A stretch of 64,000 nucleotides of DNA from Sphingomonas sp. PP-F2F-A104-K0414 (GTDB lineage Bacteria > Pseudomonadota > Alphaproteobacteria > Sphingomonadales > Sphingomonadaceae), in assembly GCF_004340945.1 (NCBI RefSeq), contig NZ_SLYD01000006.1, forward strand, positions 62,001 through 126,000. Direction: 5' to 3'. Position 1 is the stretch's first letter. The number at the start of each line of letters is the position of its first letter. The notes below the pieces were generated by a model. That model ran no database searches. It was not told where the DNA came from and saw only the letters and a program-made list of their open reading frames with translations. Position numbers and translations under genes: made by a program. This document shows positions 48,840 through 57,590 of this stretch, piece by piece.

Positions 48840-50249
48840 TCAGCCACATGCGTCCATCAGGCGGGTTGCGCCGCCAAAGGCACGCAGGGCCGTGGCCATC
48901 TCGCGTCGGATGTTCATCTTGTTGGAGACGATAATCTCGGGCGCCAGACGATCACCGGTGGAGGTCGCGTAGCCCTTGGCGAGCGTGCCGCCTTCGGCCT
49001 CGATGCGGATCAGGTGGCCACGCCTGGGCGCGGGCCCGACATGGCGAGCAGTAAACTCGCCGAGCTTACCAGTCAGGCCCTTGACGGCCTTGCCCCAGCG
49101 GATGTGGCCGGCGCCGAGATTGTCGGTGCCGTCGTAGCCCCGGTCGAGCCAGCAGCGCAGATGGGCGCGCTGCTGCAAGAGCGAATTGCGCGATCGCTCC
49201 ATGTTCGCGCACAACGGCAGAGCGCTGGCAAAGGCGTCGACGATGCGAAGGTAGTCACCCTGTACCGCGATCAAGATATCATCGATCTCGCGTCCGCGGA
49301 GGATGGCACGCAGCGCATCACCATTGCGAGGATCCGCAATGATCTCGTCTGCGCACATTGCGGAAATAGGAGCCTTCATCTCGGTCGGGCAGTCGTTCAC
49401 GACGAAGCCAGCATGGCGATCGATCGTGACGATCGTCATGGCCTCGGTCCCGTGTCTGGCACGGACCTCGTCGATCAGTCGCAGACCCGACACCCGCATC
49501 AATCCCGGCGTCACCTCCTCGATCGCGGCATCCGCGACGATGAGTAAACGGCGCGACCACCGCGTTGGGCGGGCATGGTCGTTCGGCTTCGGCCAGCTGC
49601 TCGGAACCGGTCGAGCGACCAGAGGCGGTGTCTCAATCGGACGTTGATTGTCCTTGCGCATGGCGGCGAGATTGCTGCGGCGCGCGGCGTCGAATAGGTC
49701 GCCCTGGTCGCCTCCAGCATCGGCGAAGCCCCGGTCGTAGGCCTCCCGCTTGGCCTCTTGCCGGCGCATGCCATCGGCGCAAAAGCAATGCTCCCAACCG
49801 GCCTCGGCTGCGGTCCAGCCGCTCGCATAGGCAACCGCGAGATCCCAATCGTAGCCGTGGAGATCCCGACCACGCAGGATAGCAATCTCGCTATCGGTGA
49901 TCGTCCCGTCCTGAGCGCGCGATGCCATGAAGGCGAAGTTGCGGTTCTGCCGCTCTGCTTCCGTCTTCGCGGCGATCGCGTCATTCAAGGGCTTCATAGC
50001 GGCGATCCGTTCGCGCCCCCGCGCCATTCGGTCAACCAGCGGCGCCGTCGGCGGAAGGTCCGGATAGGATCGCCAGATCCGGGCGAGCTCGGTCGCCTGC
50101 TCGACCGAGCGTCCACGCGTCAGCCAGCAGCGCATGTCGGTGGAATCGAAGTGGTCCAGTTCCACGGCCCCACGAGCACGCGGAGACCGGACGGCGGGAA
50201 ACGCGCCCGCCGAGACGATCTCGGCAGTCTGCGACTGCAGCATCAGCAT
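48840..50249 (-). CDS. Unrecognised accessory protein with embedded RMF-like segment
   Basis: 469 residues. The N-terminal third contains DLAVAYASGWTAAEAGWEHC followed by KREAYDRGFADAGGDQGDLF, a ribosome-modulation-factor-like stretch. The middle is basic. The C-terminal part is alpha/beta, with TMTIVTIDRHAGFVVNDCPT. No catalytic motif recognised. Confidence 0.75.
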   Translation of the reverse strand: MLMLQSQTAEIVSAGAFPAVRSPRARGAVELDHFDSTDMRCWLTRGRSVEQATELARIWRSYPDLPPTAPLVDRMARGRERIAAMKPLNDAIAAKTEAERQNRNFAFMASRAQDGTITDSEIAILRGRDLHGYDWDLAVAYASGWTAAEAGWEHCFCADGMRRQEAKREAYDRGFADAGGDQGDLFDAARRSNLAAMRKDNQRPIETPPLVARPVPSSWPKPNDHARPTRWSRRLLIVADAAIEEVTPGLMRVSGLRLIDEVRARHGTEAMTIVTIDRHAGFVVNDCPTEMKAPISAMCADEIIADPRNGDALRAILRGREIDDILIAVQGDYLRIVDAFASALPLCANMERSRNSLLQQRAHLRCWLDRGYDGTDNLGAGHIRWGKAVKGLTGKLGEFTARHVGPAPRRGHLIRIEAEGGTLAKGYATSTGDRLAPEIIVSNKMNIRREMATALRAFGGATRLMDACG

Positions 50250-50278
50250 TGGCTCAATCCTCCAGAGGATAGGCGGGA

Positions 50279-50779
50279 TTACGCGGCGGTGAGACGCTGG
50301 CGCGCCGTTTCGGCCTGTTGTGGGAAGGCCGCTGCTAAATGGCCGTAAAGGATCGCGAAGTCGGCGATCGGGAACGTCCCGTCAGCGTTCGGCCGTGTCG
50401 TCAGGAGGGCACCGATTACCATCTCGGTATGGTCAGAGCGCTCGATCTTCGCGACTTTGCCGGTGTAGTTGATGGGTGCTGTGAAGCCCGCCTCAATCCA
50501 GGAGCCGAGCCCCTCCTCTACGGCCTCCGCATATGCCGCGACCGCCTCGCTGTCTTCGTCCTCAACCTTCAGGGCGAGCGTCCGATAGATACCGAAGTCA
50601 TGCAGGTTGGTGTGGACGATCAGCTTGCATCCTTCCGGTGGCATGCCGTGGCGCGCGATCATCGCCAGTTTGTAGGCCATTACCTCGTGCGTATTGGCCG
50701 TCTCGAAGTCGATGGTTTGCCCGAGTTGGGCGCATTCCTCATTAGCTGGCGCGCCGCCAATATCGATGATGTGGGACAT
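50279..50779 (-). CDS. Unrecognised soluble protein with RBS hairpin
   Basis: 166 residues, strong AAAGGAG before the ATG but embedded in a palindrome (50792-50811). Mixed alpha/beta; the segments KLIVHTNLHDFGIYRTLALK and SDHTEMVIGALLTTRPNADG are distinctive. Same direction as and 29 bases before the 469-residue gene. Confidence 0.75.
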   Translation of the reverse strand: MSHIIDIGGAPANEECAQLGQTIDFETANTHEVMAYKLAMIARHGMPPEGCKLIVHTNLHDFGIYRTLALKVEDEDSEAVAAYAEAVEEGLGSWIEAGFTAPINYTGKVAKIERSDHTEMVIGALLTTRPNADGTFPIADFAILYGHLAAAFPQQAETARQRLTAA

Positions 50780-50791
50780 GGGAGGTTCTCC

Positions 50792-50811
50792 TTTGATCCA
50801 CCTGGATCAAA
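50792..50811 (-). promoter_or_regulatory. Palindrome overlapping the ribosome-binding site
   Basis: TTTGATCCA, 2-base spacer, TGGATCAAA: 9-bp perfect arms. On the reverse strand the second arm runs into AAAGGAG of the gene at 50279-50779, so the hairpin could sequester the ribosome-binding site, or serve as an operator. Confidence 0.65.
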
Positions 50812-51560
50812 AGAAAACCCATCCCCCTTCCCTCTCACCGCCGCGAAGCGGGGTCAGGACATAGAACAGATCAGATATACGCTAAAAGCTGTCGGCCTGC
50901 TCACACGGCGCAAAACACCCCCGTTTGTCGTAGATCCGCGATGCCAACAATATTTCCCGCCGTCTTCGATGCTTTCTGGGACAAAGCGGTCACTAAAGTC
51001 TTCGGGCGCGCACGGGGGGATCGAATAGAAGCGACGCTCGCAGCGTGAGTTTTCAGACGGCAAACGCCCGGATGTAGCCGCCTCGGGGCCGCGTTTAGGG
51101 TAGGTACGCTCGAACCTATTTTCCGCTTTGCCCCGATCGCTTGCAACCACTCGCGTTGAACCGTTCACAGACACCCGTTTGTTGAACGGTCGCTTTGCCT
51201 AACTATCTGTGAACGCGTGGCTTTACAGCATCTAAGGAGATGGGAAGCATCTGTTCAGAAAACGTCAGTTTGTTGAACATACGCGGACGATGCTGCTGAG
51301 GGTGTTGTGTACATCAGCACCCGGCTTCAGGTTTGGGTATAGACGTCACCCCATATCCGCCCAAGAGCGATCGGCAGCTTTCCCAGTTTGCCGTGAAAAT
51401 TCGCAATTTCGAGAATTTCAAATTGGGAACAGATTTTGAGAAAACGCACCCGTCTGCGGCTGTCAGCCGGCTCGGCTAGTCAGGTTTCCCGGTCAACGTT
51501 CGTTTATGGGAAAGTCCTCCCTGGTCTTAACGGCTGGTGCGAACCAGGTGAATGGCGTCG
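50812..51560. other. 749-base region with dispersed GTTCA/TGAAC elements
   Basis: No supported gene. Between 51156 and 51280 GTTCA or TGAAC recurs at least five times, including the palindrome TGAACCGTTCA at 51157-51167 and an inverted pair ACCGTTCA (51160-51167) / TGAACGGT (51183-51190). Compatible with a regulator-binding cluster. The stretch at 51370-51430 is notably AT-richer. Confidence 0.5.
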
Positions 51561-51971
51561 CTAAACGGCCTTTTTCAGAGGTTCTGGTAATTTGCTGTCA
51601 GGCAGCATGTTGCGCAAATGCCCGTGCACCATTTGCTTGTTAAACGGCTTAGAAATGAAGGTAGCTTTCTCAGGCATCTCGCCCGACTTGGGCAGGACAT
51701 GGCCAGAGGCGATGACGATTTCGATCGCTGGCCAATTCTCCGCAACGTGCCGTGCTAACGCAAAGCCGTTTGTCTCACCGGGCATATCAACGTCTGAAAA
51801 CAGCAGCACGATGTTTTCCGAATTTGCCGCTAGAATACGTTTCGCTTCGTCTCCATCCATAGCCTCATAGAACCGAAATCCGGCGTCTTCGAGAATGCTG
51901 GTTGTATCCATCATGATGAGCGGATCATCGTCAACGACGAGGGCATAAGGGACGGTGGAAAGGGTCATCAC
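51561..51971 (-). CDS. Single-domain response regulator
   Basis: 136 residues. Receiver domain with ALVVDDDPLIM, phospho-acceptor in LLFSDVDMPGETNGF and Lys in TFISKPFNKQM. Close paralogue of the regulator at 34155-34562. Divergent from the HWE histidine kinase at 52138 and therefore its likely partner. Confidence 0.92.
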   Translation of the reverse strand: MMTLSTVPYALVVDDDPLIMMDTTSILEDAGFRFYEAMDGDEAKRILAANSENIVLLFSDVDMPGETNGFALARHVAENWPAIEIVIASGHVLPKSGEMPEKATFISKPFNKQMVHGHLRNMLPDSKLPEPLKKAV

Positions 51972-52137
51972 GCCCCAACCATCCGCCGCGCACGGAGTTG
52001 CCCTACTACATGCTATTTCAACTTTCGGGATCGCTGTAGGCCAAGGTCACGGTCCGTGCGGCGTATGCCATTTGAATTTCGCCTTTTTGGCGGCTAGCTG
52101 CAAATCAATGCGCCCATGCGCGAATTGAGAGGGCGCG

Positions 52138-54102
52138 ATGACCAACGCGGAGGCAATCAGCCATTACGAAGTGCTGGATACGGGACCCGAGATCAGCTTC
52201 GACGACATCGTAGCTCTGGCTGCGCAGGTATGTGAGACGCCGACAGCGCTGGTCTCGCTTTTGGACGGTGACCGCCAATGGTTCAAGGCGCGCATCGGGT
52301 TTGAACCCTGCGAGACGGACATCGACAGTTCCGTATGCCGGCACGTCGTGGCAGCCAGAAGCCTCATCGTTATCCCTGACCTGACCAACGACGAACGTAC
52401 GGTGTCTAACCCACTGGTCGTCGCCGACGACGGCATCCGCTTCTATGCGGGCGCGCCCCTTGCGACCCGCTTCGGGGTCGTAGGCTCGCTATGCGTCATC
52501 GATACTTCGCCTCGCCCGGCCGGTCTGACGGCAGATCAGGAGGCAGCGCTGCTACGGCTGTCGAGGCAGGTCGTGACGCTTTTGGAGATGAGACGTGACA
52601 CGCTGGACCTCCAGGCAGCTCTGGCGGCGCGTGACGCGTCCCGAAAGGCGCAGGCGATCAGCGAACGCCGCTGGCAGGACCTGTATCAGAAGATGGACAC
52701 CGGCTTCATTTACGCACGGGTGATCCGCAATGCCGACGGAAAGGTCTGCGACTGGCGATACGAGGAGGTGAATGACGCCTGGGGCAATCTCGTTGGCATC
52801 AATCCTGCCGATGCGCGCGGGCGCACGATCCGTGAACTGATTCCCAACATCGAAGACGAATGGGTTCTGGCGCTGGCGCGGGTCGTCGAGACTCAGGAAC
52901 CGTATCACTTCACTAGCCAGGTGGGCGTATTTGAACGTTGGTACGACGGTACGGCGCAATCCCTCGGTGGTGACGATTTCACCGTCATATTCCACGAGGT
53001 CACCGCGCGCATCAAAGGCGTCCGACGCAGCGAGGCCCTGCTGGCGTTGGGCGACGTATTGCGGGATCGGATCGACAGCGATGGGATGATCGTCGAAGCC
53101 TCACGCATCATCGGCGAGGCGGTGGGAGCGTCGCGGGCCACCTTTGGCGAAATGGATCACACCCGGGAGATCGTAAGCGTCGAAGCCGGGTGGTCGGTGG
53201 CGGGCATGCCTTCGATCGAGGGCGAGCACCGATTCTCGGACTATGGTGAACTGCGCGCCGCGCTGCTTGCCGGTGATGTCGTTGTCATCGACGATACCTC
53301 GACGGATCGAAGGACCGCAGCTGACTTTGCCGCCTGGACTTCACTTCGTACGCACGCCGTGGTCATCGTACCAGTGCGAGAGCGTGATCGGACGGTTGCG
53401 GTTCTCCTGATTCACAAGGACAGCCCGTATCACTGGACGGACGACGAAGTTGGATTCCTCCGCAGCGCTGCCGACCGGCTTGAGACTGCGAACGCGAGAC
53501 GGCGAGACGATGAGCAGCAAGGACTGGTCAACGGAGAGATCGCTCACCGGCTTAAAAACGCATTGTCGATGGTACAGGCCGTCGCGACGCAGACCTTACG
53601 CGGCGATGCTTCTCCCGAAGGTCTCGAAGCCTTTACGCGCAGATTGCAGGCGCTTGGTCATGGTCATGACGCGCTTACCAGCGGTCGCTGGAAGGCAGCT
53701 ACCCTCAATGATATTCTAGGAGGAGTACTGGATGGAGCCGCCATACGCGACCGCTGCACCATCCAGGGCCCATCGGTCGAGATGGGCGCCCGTGCTGCGC
53801 TGTCGACGTCGTTGCTGATCCACGAACTAGCCACCAATGCCGTCAAGTACGGAGCTCTTTGCGCAGCCAGCGGGCATGTGGACATCACATGGCAGATTGA
53901 AGGTGACGGCGACGAATGCCAACTGGCGCTGGACTGGGCCGAACGAGGCGGGCCTGCGGTCACGGCACCAACGCGTAAAGGCTTCGGTTCAAAGCTAATT
54001 CGGCTGGGCCTCGTCGGAACCGGCGGTTCCGACATACGCTATGAGAAGGAAGGTCTGCGAGCTGCCTTCACGGCACGGCTCGCAGAAGTGGAACAAGCGT
54101 GA
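52138..54102 (+). CDS. GAF-PAS-GAF HWE-family sensor histidine kinase
   Basis: 654 residues, no membrane segment. N-terminal GAF at about 20-160 (SFDDIVALAAQVCETPTALV, then LAARSLIVIPDLTND-like core), PAS-like region at about 180-300 (RWQDLYQKMDTGFIYARVIR) and a second GAF at about 310-465. The HWE kinase core has the phospho-acceptor His near 471 in GEIAHRLKNALSMVQAVATQ and the ATP-binding part ALSTSLLIHELATNAVKYGA, with GFGSKLIRLGLVG at the end. Cytoplasmic sensor, possibly of light, redox or small ligands. Translationally coupled to the response regulator downstream. Confidence 0.93.
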   Translation: MTNAEAISHYEVLDTGPEISFDDIVALAAQVCETPTALVSLLDGDRQWFKARIGFEPCETDIDSSVCRHVVAARSLIVIPDLTNDERTVSNPLVVADDGIRFYAGAPLATRFGVVGSLCVIDTSPRPAGLTADQEAALLRLSRQVVTLLEMRRDTLDLQAALAARDASRKAQAISERRWQDLYQKMDTGFIYARVIRNADGKVCDWRYEEVNDAWGNLVGINPADARGRTIRELIPNIEDEWVLALARVVETQEPYHFTSQVGVFERWYDGTAQSLGGDDFTVIFHEVTARIKGVRRSEALLALGDVLRDRIDSDGMIVEASRIIGEAVGASRATFGEMDHTREIVSVEAGWSVAGMPSIEGEHRFSDYGELRAALLAGDVVVIDDTSTDRRTAADFAAWTSLRTHAVVIVPVRERDRTVAVLLIHKDSPYHWTDDEVGFLRSAADRLETANARRRDDEQQGLVNGEIAHRLKNALSMVQAVATQTLRGDASPEGLEAFTRRLQALGHGHDALTSGRWKAATLNDILGGVLDGAAIRDRCTIQGPSVEMGARAALSTSLLIHELATNAVKYGALCAASGHVDITWQIEGDGDECQLALDWAERGGPAVTAPTRKGFGSKLIRLGLVGTGGSDIRYEKEGLRAAFTARLAEVEQA

Positions 54103-54512
54103 GCACAACCGATCCCCAGATCGATGGACATACCGCCATTGTGCTGATCGTCGAGGACGAGCCGTTGCAACGGCTGGACATGATCGACATGGCCGAACGC
54201 GCCGGCTTTGAGGTCTTGGAAGCGCATGATGCCAGCCATGCAGTAGCGCTGCTAGAAACCAGGACTGACGTCCGCCTTGTCCTGACCGACATCGATATGC
54301 CGGGCGCAATGGACGGGATGAACCTTGCTGCCGCGGTCCGCAAGCGTTGGCCACCTATCGAAATTATCATCATCACTGCGGGGCCGGCTCCCGCACGGGC
54401 GGACATGCCTGAGCGTGCCGTCTTCATGACCAAGCCACTAAACTACGAACGCGTGATCGAGACTATGCGACGAATGACAGCGATCCAAGACGCCGAAAAC
54501 CGGCCGGATTGA
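54099..54512 (+). CDS. Single-domain response regulator, GTG start
   Basis: 137 residues from GTG 54099, overlapping the kinase stop (GTGA). Receiver domain with LIVEDEPLQRLDMIDM, phospho-acceptor in LVLTDIDMPGAMDGM and Lys in VFMTKPLNYERVIE. Cognate partner of the HWE kinase by position. Less similar to the other two regulators in the window. Confidence 0.92.
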   Translation: MSTTDPQIDGHTAIVLIVEDEPLQRLDMIDMAERAGFEVLEAHDASHAVALLETRTDVRLVLTDIDMPGAMDGMNLAAAVRKRWPPIEIIIITAGPAPARADMPERAVFMTKPLNYERVIETMRRMTAIQDAENRPD

Positions 54513-54723
54513 GGGAATTGCGACGGCGGTATGCGTCTTAGTGTCAGGATGCGACGCTGACGTTCGTACTGGTTCACGGCCCAGGACGACCGGTTCCGAC
54601 ACCCAGATCCTTCTCGTTTCAGCGATATGGATCAGTTTTAGGAATGGACACGCTTTCCCGTTTCTCGATCGATTTCGGGACGGCATCAGGCGTCTCGATC
54701 ACCGGGACTACCGACAGCGGTCG

Positions 54724-55014
54724 CTAGGATGGTTCCCAGAAGCGCACGGTTGCGCCCTCAAGCTCCCCGGCAACGCGATCGCTAAGAGATCGACCGCGAT
54801 CGTTGAAGTCACGTGCAGCGGCATCATCGTTAAAGCCGGATCTGGCCGGATCGTCGATGTTCAGCGTCGCGTCGTATTCGCCGGCCCAAGCCCACAGTGC
54901 CTCTACAAGCCCTTCGCTTAGCGGCAGAGTCTGGGGGTTGATGTTGCCAACCCGTTCGCCTCCGTCCCACCACAATGGCGCGCAGCCGTAATCGACCATG
55001 ACCTTAATCTGCAT
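54724..55014 (-). CDS. Small unrecognised protein, immunity-like
   Basis: 96 residues from ATG 55014 (GAGG 9 bases upstream). It begins MQIKVMVDYGCAPLWWDGGE, followed by LSEGLVEALWAWAGEYDATL. Length, acidity and Trp-rich pattern resemble small immunity proteins of polymorphic toxin systems, but no toxin lies nearby. Confidence 0.6.
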   Translation of the reverse strand: MQIKVMVDYGCAPLWWDGGERVGNINPQTLPLSEGLVEALWAWAGEYDATLNIDDPARSGFNDDAAARDFNDRGRSLSDRVAGELEGATVRFWEPS

Positions 55015-55103
55015 AATGATAGCCTCGCCAATCGCGATCGGTACCGCAATGGCTTGCGTCTCTAACATCGCCAAATGTTACGGACGAACGGGATTCCCAT
55101 TTC

Positions 55104-55156
55104 TCGATCCCTCGCGAGAATGCCGGCTCGGGCAAGAACGCCCACACCCGGACGCT
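55104..55156. repeat. 53-bp dispersed repeat, copy 1
   Basis: Shares 44 of 53 positions with 59064-59116. It starts TCGATCCCTCGCGAGAA, contains TCGGG and AAGAACG, and ends GGACGCT. TCTCGCGAGGG-like inner symmetry suggests a hairpin. Looks like one of the palindromic dispersed repeats of sphingomonad genomes. The rest of 55015-55313 has no supported gene. Confidence 0.65.
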
Positions 55157-55313
55157 CATCTGGCTAAATGGGGTTCTTGAAAGCGGACATCCGTTCAGGA
55201 CGATGATCTCGGCCCGCCACTCCCGATGCAAAATCAGCACTTTCGCGACCTCGGCCTTTTTGGCGTCGACATGGCCCGCCTGCTGATGCTCTAACCAGCC
55301 ATTCCGATGACGC

Positions 55314-55664
55314 TCAGCCGCGTACTATTGCGTCTCCGCGATTTAGGACGTCGTCCAAGAAGGTTCGCAGGTGAGCTATGGCGTCTGTGGTAAGAACCAC
55401 ATCGTCATGGTCGCGTCGCTCCGCCACCTGACCGTCTTTCACAAGATGCTCAATCCACCTCCGACCGGAATGCTCGCTGGCTCCGGCTTTCTCGATGAGA
55501 GCAACTTCCGTCATAACTTGGTTATTGGCTAGCCCGACAAACAGATGCAGCATCATATTCCAGGCGAACTCGTCGAAGAGCTCACTCGGGAACATGACCT
55601 TCCGCAATGAGCGAACGTCTAGAATGCACTGAGCGGCCTCGCCGCGAGCTTGGTCACCAATCAT
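55314..55664 (-). CDS. Winged-helix (MarR-like) regulator
   Basis: 116 residues. The pattern MFPSELFDEFAWNMMLHLFV, EKAGASEHSGRRWIEHLVKD then GQVAERRDHDDVVLTTDAIA is the winged-helix arrangement of a small regulator family I associate with sphingomonads. No ligand domain. Target unknown. Confidence 0.7.
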   Translation of the reverse strand: MIGDQARGEAAQCILDVRSLRKVMFPSELFDEFAWNMMLHLFVGLANNQVMTEVALIEKAGASEHSGRRWIEHLVKDGQVAERRDHDDVVLTTDAIAHLRTFLDDVLNRGDAIVRG

Positions 55665-55771
55665 AAAACGATCTTGCCGGAAATAATTGCTGAAGCCTTG
55701 ATCTGCGTGAAGCTCGCGAAATTAACCTTATGCGATGACCCCCGCTGAACTGGAAGAAGCGGACAGGTGAT

Positions 55772-55927
55772 ATGCCGGCGATGAGCGCACAAAATGTCGA
55801 GTCCTTACGTGCAGCCATAGCTTGGGCGCTCCTGCTCGCGGACTCCCAGGAGCAAAGTTTGATTGCGGCTTATCTAGCCGATGCCCTTCATCTCGCTGAA
55901 AATTTGTCTGATCATGATCCTAAATAA
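55772..55927 (+). CDS. 51-residue helical small protein
   Basis: Short gene found by reading the gap. ATG 55772 with AGGTGA upstream, stop at 55925-55927. Two amphipathic helices, VESLRAAIAWALLLADSQEQ and LIAAYLADALHLAENL. Similar small helical proteins are common in sphingomonads, function unknown. Confidence 0.5.
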   Translation: MPAMSAQNVESLRAAIAWALLLADSQEQSLIAAYLADALHLAENLSDHDPK

Positions 55928-56022
55928 AGCCGTTATTCTTGGCATGTCCACGGTACTCTGAACTTGGTAGAGGCGAACCGCTTTGCGGTTGCCGCGCGTC
56001 ATACTGACTGCGTTCGGCTCGC

Positions 56023-57003
56023 TCACTTGTGCTTGTCGATCGACTGTGCGTGGAGGTAGCTAGGGTCAAACTCAGCAATCTCGGTGAGGGCAGGCAGATC
56101 GAGCACTGTGACCTGACCCTTGCGTATTTCAAGCACGCCTTCCTTCATAAGCTGACGAACGACACGGTTGATGTGCACCGCTGTAAGCCCAAGAGCCTCA
56201 GCTAAATCCGGCTGGGTTAACGGCATAGCGAACTGACCACCGTCTTCGCGATCGATATTGCGCATCCGTTCACGAAGTTCGCAAATGAGGTGCGCTACCC
56301 GTTCGCGCGCTGTTCGAACGCCGAGGCTAACAAGCCAGCTTCGCAATACGCCTTCATCGACCAACGTTGCCCACCACAGCGCTCGCATGATTGCCGGTCG
56401 TGAGCGTGTTAGTTCCTCAAATTGCAGGCGATCAACGTAGGCGAAGGTGGTCGAAGTTATGGCGCCGATGGCATGATCCATTCGATCGAGCACGCCTACG
56501 TGCAGGTCACAAAAATCTCCGGGGAGCAGCAGAGCGGTAATTTGCCGCTTGCCGTTCTTCAAAATTTTGTACCGACACGCCCAACCGTTCAGAATAAGGT
56601 GGACACGCTCCGGTCTGTCGCCATCACGAATGATGTCACGCCGGGCGCCAGTTTGACGCACATCCTGGCACATCGCCTGAAGGCCAGCGCAGTCGTCCTG
56701 TGAGAGCGTCATTACCCGCGACAGTTTGGTGATAAGTGGGTTCTTAGCTTTGAAAGTAGCCGGCTCCATCGCCGGTGCTAATGACCTACGATCTTCGTAG
56801 GTATCACCATGCCCTAATTTTTTATCTGGTTTAGCATCAAGAAGTTCTAAAACTATTTTCAACTGCGCTGATGCCAATGTCTTGCCGTGCAGGTCAAAAA
56901 CATCAAGCAGAGTTTTGAGTTCTGATCGAGTGTCGGCGAGCCAGGCATCAGACATCAGCATCGCTTCATCGCTTTGGGTGCAGGCGGCATTTTGCCGATG
57001 CAA
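56023..57003 (-). CDS. Crp/Fnr-family regulator with N-terminal extension
   Basis: 326 residues; the family is usually about 230. Cyclic-nucleotide-like beta-roll at about 95-205 (IIRDGDRPERVHLILNGWAC, ITALLLPGDFCDLHVGVLDR), then the dimer helix and helix-turn-helix LTQPDLAEALGLTAVHINRV. No FNR-type Cys cluster. Residues 15-65 (MLMSDAWLADTRSELKTLLD then LHGKTLASAQLKIVLELLDA) form an extra helical segment that could be a fused small protein. An internal start at 56769 would give the standard length. Confidence 0.88.
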   Translation of the reverse strand: MHRQNAACTQSDEAMLMSDAWLADTRSELKTLLDVFDLHGKTLASAQLKIVLELLDAKPDKKLGHGDTYEDRRSLAPAMEPATFKAKNPLITKLSRVMTLSQDDCAGLQAMCQDVRQTGARRDIIRDGDRPERVHLILNGWACRYKILKNGKRQITALLLPGDFCDLHVGVLDRMDHAIGAITSTTFAYVDRLQFEELTRSRPAIMRALWWATLVDEGVLRSWLVSLGVRTARERVAHLICELRERMRNIDREDGGQFAMPLTQPDLAEALGLTAVHINRVVRQLMKEGVLEIRKGQVTVLDLPALTEIAEFDPSYLHAQSIDKHK

Positions 57004-57590
57004 ATTAAGGTCAACTGGTGTTTCGCATTGAGTTATTTATAGAACAGAGATGCAAATCGGTTATTGTTCACAAATTTGCGGCAAACGGGCCGGTTTGTGA
57101 AAAACGAACCTCATCGTCCGAGTGCTACTGAAATTCTGAGTGATTAATACCCTAAAATTACTTACACATATCAGTATCACGTATTCATGAAGGGACACCA
57201 GTAAGGTAGGGCATAGCCGGCGCTCAATCGATAGAGCACGGAAAGTGGACGGTCCCGCCAAATGGGACGCGCATGCGCTTCCGACGGCCAATCAGCGGTC
57301 GGCTTCCTCGACTGCTGCCCCGAAAGCGGTCGGTCCGCTTTCCTTCCCATGTTGGACATTCCCGAATCTCGATCCCAATGGAAATGCCCCGGCCGCCTCG
57401 CAAGCCGTTCCTTTTGGGGAAATGAGCCAACAGCTGCGAAGGCCTAAACGGTAAGCAAATTCGGCTTCTACAAACCGCGGCTAGATAGCCGTCCGTCTTG
57501 GTAAAGCTTAATCCTCGGCGGTTGATCATCGCCTTGGTTTGCGGGATGGCGGGTGACCCTGCAAAATCTGCGGAGGCTAGGATCGAAGCA
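57004..57590. other. 587-base intergenic region
   Basis: Promoter side of both the reverse Crp/Fnr gene and the forward secreted gene. AT-rich around 57000-57190. No ORF with a credible start. Sequence near 57340-57420 loosely resembles the dispersed repeat family seen at 55.1 and 59.1 kb. Confidence 0.45.

Noticed and set aside
50854..51174. 106-codon reverse ORF in the gene-free region
   Set aside because: Biased Arg/Ser composition, no start signal, and it overlaps the GTTCA element cluster.
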